Source of the DNA: Spirochaeta thermophila DSM 6192
Lineage (GTDB): Bacteria; Spirochaetota; Spirochaetia; Winmispirales; Winmispiraceae
Direction: 5' to 3'
Length of the DNA: 64,000 nt
Assembly: GCF_000147075.1 (NCBI RefSeq)
Contig: NC_014484.1
Location: 2,125,501-2,189,500, forward strand
Shown: piece by piece, positions 40,343-49,574 of the stretch
Numbering within the stretch: position 1 is the first letter of the stretch
Layout of the letters: every line of letters starts with the position of its first letter
The notes under the pieces: generated by a model
Told to the model about the DNA's origin: nothing
Databases searched by the model: none
The model's input: only the letters and a program-made list of their open reading frames with translations
Translations under genes and position numbers: made by a program

Positions 40343-43258
40343 CTACAGGGGGAGCACCACCTTCCGGTGCGGCACTCCCTCCAGCTCGGCCACCCGCTCC
40401 TCATCCCCCAGCACCGCCACCCGCCCCTCACCCCACCTCTCCACCAGCCGCCGCGCCGCCTCCTGCACCTCCCGCACCCCGCACCCCAACACCCCCTCCC
40501 TGTGCGCCTGCCGCACCTCGTCCCCTATCCCCAACACCCGCCTCCGCAAGGCCCGGAACCCCTTCACCCCCGGCCCGTCCGGCGCGATCTCGCGCCCCAC
40601 CACACCCCGCACCGCCTGCTCCACCGCCTCCTTCGGCACCCCCCTCTCCGCCACCCCCTCCAGCACCTCGCGCACCACCTGGATCGTCCTCTTCACGTGC
40701 GGGTCGCGGTAGCTCGTCACCGTGAACAGCCCCTCCATGGCAGACGCCCCGGCAAACGCCCCGTACGCCCCCCCCTCCATCCGCACCCGCTCCCACAGCG
40801 GCCCGCCCTTGAGGAGGTGGGCCACCACCACCATGGCCGCAAACCCCTCCTCACCCAGACGAAGGGCCGGCACCGCCTGCGCCACGTACGCCACCTTGCT
40901 CGGCGCCACGAAGGCCTCCGCCTCACGCCCCACCTCGGGCCCCTCCACCACACCCACCCCATCCCCCTCAGCCATCCCTGCGAACCACCCCTCCAGCACC
41001 CGCTGCGCCCGCTCCACCCCCTCCCCCCTCCCCGTGATCCCCACCACCAACCCCCTCCGCACCACCACACGCCTCCGCATCCGCTCAAGCACCTCACCCA
41101 CCCCCTCAAGCCCCCTCCGCTCCAGATCCCGGAGGAAGAAGAACTGACTCACCCCGCCCCAGACCTCCTCGAGCCGCATCGCCCTCGAGAACGCCGCCTC
41201 GGCACGCAGACTCATGAAGCTGTGCCCGGAAGGCACGATCGAGGAGACGAAGTCCTGCTTCAGCTCCAGGAACCGCATCCTGAGCCGCCTCTCATCCCAC
41301 AGATCCGGCTCCTCCAGGAGCCGACGCACCAGGAAAAGCCCCTCCTCCACGTACTGCTCGAGCATCTTCACCCGCACCACCACCTGAGGCACCGGCTCGC
41401 GCCTCACCAGGTGCGAGGTCGCATCCTCCTCCACCGAGAACCCACCCGTGGTGAGCGAGAGCCGCACCGCCACCCTGTCGTACGACATATCCGGAAGCCC
41501 GGCCCCCTCCACCATATCCACCAGCAACGGCACGTACGGGAGATCCTCAGGACCGACCCCCCCAAGCGGGAAGAGGAGATCCACGTACACGATCCCATTG
41601 GTCGCAAGTGGGTGCACATACACCGGCACCCCGGCACACACCCGCTCCTCCTGGGGAATCCGCTCCACCTCGCGCGGCAGATCCTCACGCCGCAAGAGCG
41701 GGATCACCCCCGCATCCTCTTCCGCCTGCTGGAAGGCCCGCACCCTCGCCGCCTTCTCCTCCACCGCCCTCCGCTCCTCCTCGGAGAGCCGCACCCTGAG
41801 CTCCTCGAGGGCCCTCCGCTCCGCCTCCTCCTCACGCGCGAGCTTACCCGGCTCCGGCCGCACCACCAGGATGAGACGGTGGGGATTCTCCAACAGGTAC
41901 TCCCGGATGAGACACGGGAAGAACCCCGGCTCCTCGGAGAGCCGCACCTTGAGGGCCTCGAAGACAGGGAGGAACTCCAGCATGAACCCCGGCGGTATAT
42001 CGTAGATCCACCCCCTCACCACCCTCCGGATGAGCGAGAGCCCCGCATTCCTCTTCCCGGGAAGCTCCCGGAACCGGAACTCCACCCGGCGGAGCACGCT
42101 CTCCACCACCTCGTCATCGATCCCCTTCTCCGCAAGCTCCTCCAGGGTGGAGAAGATGCACTCCTCGATCTCACCCGCCCTCTCGGGATCGGTCCCCTTG
42201 AGCCCTGCCGAGAACACCGGATGAAAGATCTCGCTCTCGATCCCCGTGGTGGAGGCCACGTCCTCCCCCAGCCCCGACTCCAGCAAGGCCTTGCGCAGGG
42301 GCGAGCCGTCGTGCCCCACGAGCACCTCGCTGAGCACCTCCAGGCTCAAGGTGGTGAACCGGTCCCACAGGGTGGTAAGCAGCCAGTTCACCGTCACGAT
42401 CGACCTGCCCCCAACCGGCTCCCCCTCGCCGATCCCGTACGTCTTCTCCATCCTCCTGGGGGCCTCCCACCGCACCTGGAACGGCACCCTCGTATCCGGC
42501 GACCTCCTCCCCTCGAACCGCGAGAGAAACTCCCGCTCGAGGAAGGCGAGCTGCTCCTCGGTGGGGATGTTCCCGTAGAGCATGATCCTGCACCGCGAGG
42601 GGTGGTAGTACTCCCCGTGGAAGCGCACGAACTCCTCGTAGCTCAGGTGCGGAATCGCGGAAGGATCCCCCCCGCTCTCGAAGCGGTACGCACTCTCGGA
42701 GAACAGCCCCCTGAGCGACCACTCTCCCGAGACCGCCTCGGGATCCGAGTAGGCCCCCTTCATCTCGTTGTAGACCACCCCTACCCGCACGAGCCTCCCA
42801 TCCGGGGTAAACTCGAGCCTGTGCCCCTCCTGAAGAAAGGCCTCCTCCTTGAGGAGCGGAAAGAACACCGCATCCCCGTAGACCCGCATGAGGTTGAAGT
42901 AGTCCTCCTTCACCGTGCTCCCCGCAGGATAGATCGTGCGGTCAGGATAGGTCATGGCATTGAGGAACGTGGCGAGACTCCCCTTCATGAGCACGGCGAA
43001 CGGATCCTTCAGCGGGAACCGCTGTGACCCGCAGAGCACCGTGTGCTCGAGGATGTGGGGCGTACCCTTGTCGTCCTCGGGAAGGGTCTTGAAGACAAAG
43101 GCGAAGAAGTTCTCCTCGTCGTCGTTGAAGAGGTGGTAGACCTCCGCCCCCGTGGGCTCGTGGACCGCCCGGATCCCCACCCCGCGGAAATCCGGAACCG
43201 CCTCCACCTCCTTTATGAGAAACCCGCCCACTCGCGTACCAGGCGTAAGGTGCTGCAT
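40343..43258 (-). CDS. M16C family metallopeptidase (PreP/falcilysin-like)
   Basis: A 971-residue cytosolic zinc peptidase that degrades short peptides inside a closed chamber made of two ~50-kDa halves. The inverted zinc motif H-I-L-E-H gives His68, Glu71 and His72; the distal Glu ligand lies in Y-N-E-M-K-G at about 165. Length and the L-x-G-S-x-x-F-P-x-K-D-P-F block (78-90) match M16C. No signal peptide. ATG 43258 follows GAGGAGGAG. The 3' half is strongly G-biased on the coding strand compared with the 5' half. Confidence 0.92.
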   Translation of the reverse strand: MQHLTPGTRVGGFLIKEVEAVPDFRGVGIRAVHEPTGAEVYHLFNDDEENFFAFVFKTLPEDDKGTPHILEHTVLCGSQRFPLKDPFAVLMKGSLATFLNAMTYPDRTIYPAGSTVKEDYFNLMRVYGDAVFFPLLKEEAFLQEGHRLEFTPDGRLVRVGVVYNEMKGAYSDPEAVSGEWSLRGLFSESAYRFESGGDPSAIPHLSYEEFVRFHGEYYHPSRCRIMLYGNIPTEEQLAFLEREFLSRFEGRRSPDTRVPFQVRWEAPRRMEKTYGIGEGEPVGGRSIVTVNWLLTTLWDRFTTLSLEVLSEVLVGHDGSPLRKALLESGLGEDVASTTGIESEIFHPVFSAGLKGTDPERAGEIEECIFSTLEELAEKGIDDEVVESVLRRVEFRFRELPGKRNAGLSLIRRVVRGWIYDIPPGFMLEFLPVFEALKVRLSEEPGFFPCLIREYLLENPHRLILVVRPEPGKLAREEEAERRALEELRVRLSEEERRAVEEKAARVRAFQQAEEDAGVIPLLRREDLPREVERIPQEERVCAGVPVYVHPLATNGIVYVDLLFPLGGVGPEDLPYVPLLVDMVEGAGLPDMSYDRVAVRLSLTTGGFSVEEDATSHLVRREPVPQVVVRVKMLEQYVEEGLFLVRRLLEEPDLWDERRLRMRFLELKQDFVSSIVPSGHSFMSLRAEAAFSRAMRLEEVWGGVSQFFFLRDLERRGLEGVGEVLERMRRRVVVRRGLVVGITGRGEGVERAQRVLEGWFAGMAEGDGVGVVEGPEVGREAEAFVAPSKVAYVAQAVPALRLGEEGFAAMVVVAHLLKGGPLWERVRMEGGAYGAFAGASAMEGLFTVTSYRDPHVKRTIQVVREVLEGVAERGVPKEAVEQAVRGVVGREIAPDGPGVKGFRALRRRVLGIGDEVRQAHREGVLGCGVREVQEAARRLVERWGEGRVAVLGDEERVAELEGVPHRKVVLPL

Positions 43259-43290
43259 GTGCTCCTCCTCGACTCGCTCCTGTATCCCTT

Positions 43291-43319
43291 CCTCTACACC
43301 ATATCAGCCGGTTTGGCAA
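43291..43319 (-). promoter_or_regulatory. Possible promoter for the M16C peptidase
   Basis: TTGCCA (43319-43314), 17 nt, TAGAGG (43296-43291); the -10 is poor. Confidence 0.3.
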
Positions 43320-43327
43320 CAGGACAC

Positions 43328-43355
43328 AAAAACGGCCGCCGGCACCCCGGCGGCC
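43328..43355 (-). terminator. Terminator after the E1-lipoyl-KASIII gene
   Basis: Perfect stem GGCCGCCGG-4nt-CCGGCGGCC followed on the minus strand by GTTTTTG. Confidence 0.85.
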
Positions 43356-43394
43356 ACGTAATCCCATCCCTCCTTGACAGGCGGAAAGAGAGAC

Positions 43395-46300
43395 TCACAG
43401 GGTCTTCACCACCCCTCCGGCAAAGGTGAACCCTGCCCCGAAGGCCGTGAGCCCCAGGACCATCCCGGACCGTGCCGTGGGGAAGATCTCCTCGAAGCAG
43501 AGGGGAATGGTCGTAGCCGAGGTGTTGCCCAGCCGGGCGATGTTGGAGAACACCTTCTCCTCCGGCACCCCCATACGCTTCCGCACCGCATCGATGATCC
43601 GCTGGTTCGCCTGGTGCGGCACCAGCAGATCCATCTCCTCCAGACTGAATCCTGCCTCATCCAGGGCCCTCCTGAGGATGTGGATGAGGGCCTTCACCGC
43701 ACGCTGGTAGACCGCAGGCCCGTCCATGAAGATGGGCTCCTCGTAGGGGATCCTGAGGATGGACCCATCCTCCCCTTCGGCCGAGAGCACAGGCCGGTAG
43801 AGGAAGCCCTTACCCCCGGCCCCCGCCTTCGCACCTGCCACGAGCGTGGCGCTCGCCCCATCGGCAAAGACCGGTGCGGTGGAGGGATCGGAGACATCGA
43901 GCCTCCTCGAGAGCACATCGGCGGTCACCACGAGCACGGTATCCTCGGGTCGGGAGGCGAGATAATCGTAGGCGATCTGGAGGGCATAGAGATAGCCGGA
44001 GCAGGCTGCGTTGATGTCGTAGGCCGGGCAGGTGATCCCCTGCTTCCCCCGGCCCAGCCTGTGCTGGAGCAGGGTGGCAAGGGCCGGGCTGTTGTGGGGC
44101 GGCGTGGTGGTCGCACAGAGGATGAGATCCACGTCCTCGATCCCCGCGCCCGTGCGCTCGAAGAGCCTCTGTACCGCATCCACCGAGAGCGAGAGGATAT
44201 CCTCATCCTCGGAGGCCCACCGCCGTTCATGGATCCCGGTACGACGCACGATGTCCTCGGGGGTCCAGGTGGGACACATCTTCGAGATCTCCTCGTTGGT
44301 CACCACCCTCGAGCCGGGCCTGCCGGCCACGTCCACGATCACGGGGAGGGCCGCATCCCTTCCCTCCTCCTGCGGACGCTCCTCACGCGCCGCATCGATC
44401 CTCACCCCGGGCTTCTTCTTCGCCCCGCCGAGCCCCTCGATGATGGGCGCACCAGGCTCCTCCTGGGTGATCGGCTTCTCCTTGGATGCAGCCCCCTCGG
44501 GGAGCCTTATCCGGGCGATGGCGCTCCCCACCGGCGCCGACTCCCCTTCCTTCACCATGAGCTCCTCCACCACCCCATCGACCGAGGCCCGTATCTCCAC
44601 CGCCGCCTTGTCGGCCTCTGCCTCGGCCACGATCTCGCCTGCCTTGATGGCATCGCCCTCCTTCACCTTCCACTCGAGGATGGTGATCCGCTCGTCCGAC
44701 GGGCTCGAGCCCACCGCCTCCAGGAAGTAGTAGCCGGCCTCGGCCTTGGGCTTCTCCTGCCACCGTACGGTGCCGCCGAGCATCCGCACCGCCGTGGTGA
44801 GCACCCGCTTGTACGAGGGGAGCACCTCGAGCTGACAGGGGAAGTTGCACGGCACGTAGGTGTCGGCCCGCGTCACACGGACCGCCTCCACCGGAACGCC
44901 GGCCTCCTCGGCCACGGTGGCCACGATCTCCGCCCCCATACCCGCGGTGTGGGTGTCCTCGTGCACCACGATGAGCCTGCCGGTCTTGCGCACCGAGGCG
45001 AGCACCGCCTCCTTGTCCCACGGCACGATGCTCCGCAGGTCGATCACCTCCGCCTCCACCCCGTACCGGGAGAGGGTCTCGGCTGCCCTGAGGCAGTGGA
45101 GGATGTTGTTCCCCCACGTCACCATGGTGAGGTCCTCCCCCCGTCGAAGGATCTTCGCCTTGCCTATGGGCACCAGGTGGCGGCGGACATCACGTGTGGC
45201 GGCGAACTGCCTGTTGTTGAGCATGCTCTTGGGATAGAAGAAGAGGGTGGGCCTCCCCGAGGCAAAGGCGGCGTTGAGGAGGCCTGCGGCGTCGTCGGCC
45301 GAGCTCGGCATGAACACATCCACGCCCGGTATGTGGGCCGCAATCCCCTCCATGGTGCTCGCGTGGAAGGGCCCGAGGCCGGGCTTATACCCCCCACACG
45401 AGATCATCACGATGACAGGACACTCCCACCCCCCGTTCGTGCGCCACCACATACTCCCCAGCTCGCTGATGATCTGGTTGAAGGCGATGGGGAGGAAGTC
45501 GGCAAACTGGAGGAAGGCCACAGGCCGCTTCCCTGCGAGGGCCATCCCGATGGAGATCCCCAGGATGCTCGACTCGGCGAGGGGTGAGTTCTGGACCCTG
45601 CCGGGGAACTTCCGGGTGAGCCCCCTCGTCACCCCGAAGACATCCCCCTTGGGATCCTCTATGTCCTCTCCGAAGAGGAAGACGCCCGGGTTCCCGGCGA
45701 GGTGCTTCTCCAGCACCCGGTTGATCGCATCCCGCATCACGAGGACCTCCTCCTCGGAGAGGGGAGGTGCCTCGTCCTCGATCGATGGGTCCTCCAGCTC
45801 CGGCGGGAGGGGCTTCTTCGCGGTGAAGATGGGCTCGGGGTCGGGCACGAGCTGGCACCTCGCGGCGAGGCCTTCGAGCTCGGCCCTCCAGGCGGCCTCC
45901 TTCTCCAAGAGCTCGGCCTCGGAGAAGCCGCTCTCTATGAGGGCGGCCCTGAGCTTCTTGATCGGATCCGCGGCCTCCCGCACCCTCCGCCGTTCGTCCT
46001 CGGGCCGGTAGATCGACTCGTCGTCCGCATTCGTGTGGTTGCACAGCCGCTCCACATCGAAGACCACGATCCGGGGCTCCCGGTCATCCCGCATCCTCGC
46101 CACCACGTCCCTGAGGGTGTGGTATGCCGTCACCGCATCGGTGCCGTCCACATAGGTGATGGGGATGCCGTAGAAGGAGTCCACCCTCCCCCCTGGAAGC
46201 TCGTAGAAGGTCTTGCCCTCGGTCCTGGTGGAGATGGCGTACTTGTTGTCCTCGATGAAGAAGAGCACGGGGAGCCGGTCCCTCACCGCATGGGCGACAG

Positions 46301-46772
46301 CCTCGAGCACCTCCCCCTGCTGGGTCATGCCGTCGCCCAGGGAGCAGAGGACCACGGGCGCCCCCTCATCGTCGCGCACCGCCTTGGCCACACCCACCGC
46401 CTGGAGGGCGGAATTGCCGACCGGCCCCACGATGGAGAGGATCTTGAGGTGCGGGGCGCTGATGTGCGCGCTCATCTGTCTCCCTGCGGAGTGCGACTCC
46501 CGGTTGGTGAAGAGCGAGTGGAAGAACTGCGCAGGATCGAGCCCCCTCGCGAGCATGAGGGCCTTGTCGCGGTAGTGGCAGTGAAGCCAGTCGTGCTCGG
46601 TAAGGAGCGGGGCGAGCACCGCGGAGGCCTCGTGGCCTGCACCGGAGACCGTGAAGAAGGCCTCGCCCCGCTTGGTGTAGTCCTCTTCCAGGCGATCTAT
46701 CTCCCTGGCGGAGAACATGTATCGGTAGAGGTCGAGAAAAAGCGCTCTCTCGGATTCGTTGAGACGTGCCAT
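43395..46772 (-). CDS. Fused 2-oxoacid dehydrogenase E1alpha-E1beta, lipoyl domain and KASIII
   Basis: One 1125-residue polypeptide. Residues 1-~310 are E1alpha, with the ThDP motif L-G-D-G-M-T (146-150) ending at E-D-N (176). ~335-670 are E1beta (G-E-D-I-E-D-P-K-G-D-V-F; D-L-R-S-I-V-P-W-D), closest in feel to branched-chain (2-oxoisovalerate) types. ~690-760 is a lipoyl domain, E-A-D-K-A with Lys722. After a charged linker, ~810-1125 is a ketoacyl-ACP synthase III (FabH) with Cys924 (A-A-C-S-G), His1053 (P-H-Q-A-N) and Asn1083 (L-G-N-T). There is no subunit-binding or acyltransferase (E2) domain. I infer oxidative decarboxylation of a branched-chain oxo acid, capture on the lipoyl arm and condensation with malonyl-ACP to start iso/anteiso fatty acids. 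ATG 46772 follows GGGGGA. Own promoter and terminator. Confidence 0.88.
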   Translation of the reverse strand: MARLNESERALFLDLYRYMFSAREIDRLEEDYTKRGEAFFTVSGAGHEASAVLAPLLTEHDWLHCHYRDKALMLARGLDPAQFFHSLFTNRESHSAGRQMSAHISAPHLKILSIVGPVGNSALQAVGVAKAVRDDEGAPVVLCSLGDGMTQQGEVLEAVAHAVRDRLPVLFFIEDNKYAISTRTEGKTFYELPGGRVDSFYGIPITYVDGTDAVTAYHTLRDVVARMRDDREPRIVVFDVERLCNHTNADDESIYRPEDERRRVREAADPIKKLRAALIESGFSEAELLEKEAAWRAELEGLAARCQLVPDPEPIFTAKKPLPPELEDPSIEDEAPPLSEEEVLVMRDAINRVLEKHLAGNPGVFLFGEDIEDPKGDVFGVTRGLTRKFPGRVQNSPLAESSILGISIGMALAGKRPVAFLQFADFLPIAFNQIISELGSMWWRTNGGWECPVIVMISCGGYKPGLGPFHASTMEGIAAHIPGVDVFMPSSADDAAGLLNAAFASGRPTLFFYPKSMLNNRQFAATRDVRRHLVPIGKAKILRRGEDLTMVTWGNNILHCLRAAETLSRYGVEAEVIDLRSIVPWDKEAVLASVRKTGRLIVVHEDTHTAGMGAEIVATVAEEAGVPVEAVRVTRADTYVPCNFPCQLEVLPSYKRVLTTAVRMLGGTVRWQEKPKAEAGYYFLEAVGSSPSDERITILEWKVKEGDAIKAGEIVAEAEADKAAVEIRASVDGVVEELMVKEGESAPVGSAIARIRLPEGAASKEKPITQEEPGAPIIEGLGGAKKKPGVRIDAAREERPQEEGRDAALPVIVDVAGRPGSRVVTNEEISKMCPTWTPEDIVRRTGIHERRWASEDEDILSLSVDAVQRLFERTGAGIEDVDLILCATTTPPHNSPALATLLQHRLGRGKQGITCPAYDINAACSGYLYALQIAYDYLASRPEDTVLVVTADVLSRRLDVSDPSTAPVFADGASATLVAGAKAGAGGKGFLYRPVLSAEGEDGSILRIPYEEPIFMDGPAVYQRAVKALIHILRRALDEAGFSLEEMDLLVPHQANQRIIDAVRKRMGVPEEKVFSNIARLGNTSATTIPLCFEEIFPTARSGMVLGLTAFGAGFTFAGGVVKTL

Positions 46773-46804
46773 GGGTCCCCCTTTCTCGGCCGATGGTCGA
46801 AAAC

Positions 46805-46833
46805 ATGGTACCCCGCCCTCCACGGGGTGTCAA
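46805..46833 (-). promoter_or_regulatory. Promoter for the E1-lipoyl-KASIII gene
   Basis: Consensus TTGACA (46833-46828), 17 nt, TACCAT (46810-46805), about 32 nt upstream of the ATG. Confidence 0.65.
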
Positions 46834-46934
46834 CAGGAGAAGCGGTAATCCCCTGGGTGTGCGCAGGAGGCACTTCCCCTCAGTCCCTCCTCGATCCTGC
46901 GGGAACCGCACCCTTTACTCCCCTCCATATGTCA

Positions 46935-46965
46935 ACAAAAACGGCCCGGCACGTGGCCGGGCCGT
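46935..46965 (-). terminator. Terminator after the beta-helix lipoprotein
   Basis: 10-bp stem ACGGCCCGGC / GGCCGGGCCGT with a 5-nt loop, followed on the minus strand by TTTTTG. Confidence 0.85.
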
Positions 46966-46985
46966 GGGTGCCCGCAGGCGCTCAT

Positions 46986-48059
46986 CTAGTAAAGGGCGTA
47001 GTAGATGTTGGACCAAGAAGCCCAGCTGCTCGTAGCATCCACGTAGATCCCCTCCCAGTCCCCGTCTGAAGGTGAGGTGGTAGTCCCGTCTCCGTTGGTG
47101 TCGCCCTTCCGCATGTCGTCCCGGTACGAGGTGAAGGCCACCCCGCTTCCGTCGTGGTTCACGATCTGATCCTCGCTGGTCTCGAGATAGATCCCAGTGT
47201 CAGTACCCCACAGCTTCAGCACCACGTCATCCCCCAGCGTGAGGGTGTAGCCTGTCGATACCGTGAGCGTCGAGTCGAGGACATAGGCCACCTCGGTCTC
47301 CTCCCAGGTGATGCTCGGTCCGTCCTCCCCGATGGCAAGGGCGTAGGAGTCCACGAAGATCCCGTTGTAGTCGTTGGTCACCGCGGGATTGTCGGGATCG
47401 TGGAAGGTGTTCGAGTCGTCGAGGCTGTAGCGCAGCCCCACCAGGAGTGGCTTCTCGCTGTCGTAGAACACGTTGTTGGTGATGATGGTCTGCGAGAGGG
47501 CCTCCGCGGCATCGAAGGCCCCGTAGTCCTGTCCCTCGTTGTGGGCGAAGGTGCAGTGATCCACGGTCACATAGGAACCGTAGACTTCCAGTGTGCTGTC
47601 GTACGACCCTCCCCCGCCGTACAGGAACTCGCAGTACACGAACCTGCTCCCGCTCGCCTCGATGTAGACCTGGTCCCAGTCGCCGCGCGCAGGCCGGGTG
47701 AGGTCCCCGTCACCGTTGGAATCCCCGCCGTGGGCGTCGTCCCGTATCGAGGTGAAGACGATGGGCGCATCCTGGGTCCCCTCTGCGATGACCGCCGCCT
47801 GATCACTCACCCACAGGTATGCATCCGGATAGAACTTCACCACCACCCCCGGCTCGATCACGAGTCGTCCGTCACCCTCCACAGACACCGAGTCTTCGAC
47901 CACGTAGACCTTGCCGGACTCCCAGGTCACGTTCTCATCGATGACGCCATCGGCGATGATGAGGGAGTCCTCGTTCCCTCCCCCCTCCGTCCCCGTGAGA
48001 TCACACCCTGCGAGCACCAGGACGATGATCCCCGCCATACCCATGATCAGTCGTTTCAT
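46986..48059 (-). CDS. Surface lipoprotein with beta-helix repeats and Ca-loop motifs
   Basis: A 357-residue lipoprotein. Signal M-K-R-L-I-M-G-M-A-G-I-I-V-L-V-L-A-G-C-D (Cys19). The body reads as a right-handed beta-helix (V-I-E-P-G-V-V-V-K-F-Y, then H-C-T-F-A-H-N, N-N-V-F-Y). Two matching blocks occur: F-T-S-I-R-D-D...D-S-N-G-D-G-D...G-D-W-D-Q-V-Y-I-E-A and F-T-S-Y-R-D-D...D-T-N-G-D-G-T...G-D-W-E-G-I-Y-V-D-A. Each has a DxNxDG calcium-type loop. The protein stops soon after the second block, as if truncated relative to the first. Probably cell-surface carbohydrate or matrix related; function not shown. ATG follows GGGGGA. Confidence 0.78.
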   Translation of the reverse strand: MKRLIMGMAGIIVLVLAGCDLTGTEGGGNEDSLIIADGVIDENVTWESGKVYVVEDSVSVEGDGRLVIEPGVVVKFYPDAYLWVSDQAAVIAEGTQDAPIVFTSIRDDAHGGDSNGDGDLTRPARGDWDQVYIEASGSRFVYCEFLYGGGGSYDSTLEVYGSYVTVDHCTFAHNEGQDYGAFDAAEALSQTIITNNVFYDSEKPLLVGLRYSLDDSNTFHDPDNPAVTNDYNGIFVDSYALAIGEDGPSITWEETEVAYVLDSTLTVSTGYTLTLGDDVVLKLWGTDTGIYLETSEDQIVNHDGSGVAFTSYRDDMRKGDTNGDGTTTSPSDGDWEGIYVDATSSWASWSNIYYALY

Positions 48060-48197
48060 GGCATCCCCCTTCCATATGGGATTACTATGGCATACTCTCA
48101 ACATAGCGCAGTGCACGGAGGAATTCACGACGGACTCGCACGAATTCCGTGAATCGAAGGGAACCCTCGGAGAGGGGGGGTGTACATACCCTCCCGA

Positions 48198-48226
48198 TTG
48201 AAGTACAGGCCTGCATCCTCTATCCT
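48198..48226 (+). promoter_or_regulatory. Promoter for proA-proB
   Basis: TTGAAG (48198-48203), 17 nt, TATCCT (48221-48226), upstream of AAGGAGG and ATG 48264. Confidence 0.55.
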
Positions 48227-48263
48227 TATGGAGAGCACAGTGCCAAGGCTCCAAGGAGGAACC

Positions 48264-49574
48264 ATGTCGGTACTCGACCAGGCGCGTGAGGCGAGGAAGG
48301 CGGCACAACGGCTCCAGGCCGCCTCCACCGAGCTCAAGAATCGGGCCCTCTCGGCGGTCCGGGAGGCCCTCATCTCCCACACAGAGGAGATCGTGGCGGC
48401 CAACAGGGAGGATCTCGCACGGGCCGAGGAGAGCGGCCTCCCTATGCCGCTCAAGAAGCGGCTCGCCTTCACCGAGGAGAAGATCGCCGAGGTCTGCAAA
48501 GGCATAGAGACCCTCATCTCGCTCGAAGACCCCGTGGGCAGGACCCTCGAGGCCACCGAACTCGACGAGGGGCTCGAGCTCTACAAGGTCTCCTGTCCCA
48601 TCGGCGTGATCGGGGTGATCTTCGAATCCAGGCCCGATGCCCTGGTGCAGATCTCCACCCTCTGTCTCAAGAGCGGGAACGCGGCCCTGCTCAAAGGCGG
48701 GAGCGAGGCCGAACGCACCAACACGGTGCTCGCCCGCATCGTCGGAGAGGCCTCGACAGGGGCCGGCCTCCCGGAGGGGTGGATCCAGCTCCTCCACACC
48801 CGTGAGGACGTGAAGGCCATGCTCGAGCTCGACGAGTACATCGACCTCATCATCCCCCGCGGCTCCAACCAGTTCGTCCGCTACATCATGGACAACACCC
48901 GCATCCCGGTCCTCGGCCATGCCGACGGGATCTGCCACGCCTACATCCACGAGGACGCCGATCTGGAGATGGCCGTGCGCGTGGTGGTCGATGCCAAGAC
49001 CCAGTACGTGGCCGTCTGCAACGCCCTCGAGACCCTCCTCGTGCACGAACAGATCGCGCCCCGGGTCCTTCCTCCTCTCGCAGCGGCACTCCAGGAAAAG
49101 GGAGTGGAACTGCGGGGCTGCGATCGGACCAGGGGGATCATCGAGTGCCACCCCGCCACCGAGGCCGACTGGGGCACCGAGTACCTCGACTACATCCTCT
49201 CCATCAAGGTGGTCGACAGTCTCGAAGAGGCGGTGGATCACATCAACACCTATGGATCGGGCCACACCGACACCGTCATCACCTCATCCCCCGATACCGC
49301 CCGCAGCTTCCTCTCCCTCGTGGATTCGGCCGACGTGTTCTGGAACTGCAGCACCCGCTTCTCCGACGGCTACCGCTACGGCCTCGGCGCCGAGGTGGGG
49401 ATAAGCACCAACAAGCTCCACGCCCGGGGTCCCGTGGGCCTCGAGGGCCTGGTCATCTACAAGTACCTGCTCCTGGGGAACGGTCACGTGGTGGCCGACT
49501 ACACCGGCCCTTCCGCCCGCCCCTTCACACACAAGAGGCTTTCGAAGGCCTATCCCTTCTCCCGGGGTGGATGA
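48264..49574 (+). CDS. proA: Glutamate-5-semialdehyde dehydrogenase
   Basis: A 436-residue enzyme reducing gamma-glutamyl phosphate to the semialdehyde with NADPH, step two of proline synthesis. Seen are P-I-G-V-I-G-V-I-F-E-S-R-P, the nucleotide-site K-S-G-N-A-A-L-L-K-G-G-S-E and the catalytic Cys in A-V-C-N-A-L-E-T. ATG 48264 is fixed by AAGGAGG. The TGA overlaps the proB start. Gene order proA-proB is the reverse of the common proBA. Confidence 0.95.
   Translation: MSVLDQAREARKAAQRLQAASTELKNRALSAVREALISHTEEIVAANREDLARAEESGLPMPLKKRLAFTEEKIAEVCKGIETLISLEDPVGRTLEATELDEGLELYKVSCPIGVIGVIFESRPDALVQISTLCLKSGNAALLKGGSEAERTNTVLARIVGEASTGAGLPEGWIQLLHTREDVKAMLELDEYIDLIIPRGSNQFVRYIMDNTRIPVLGHADGICHAYIHEDADLEMAVRVVVDAKTQYVAVCNALETLLVHEQIAPRVLPPLAAALQEKGVELRGCDRTRGIIECHPATEADWGTEYLDYILSIKVVDSLEEAVDHINTYGSGHTDTVITSSPDTARSFLSLVDSADVFWNCSTRFSDGYRYGLGAEVGISTNKLHARGPVGLEGLVIYKYLLLGNGHVVADYTGPSARPFTHKRLSKAYPFSRGG

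Noticed and set aside
38241-43027. Two long plus-strand frames (823 and 886 codons)
   Set aside because: They are mirror frames of the MFS, phospholipase-like and M16C genes, whose motifs are unmistakable on the other strand.
48110-48160. Apparent inverted repeat with two GAATTC sites
   Set aside because: The two GAATTC palindromes align only partly; flanks do not pair well enough for a hairpin or operator.
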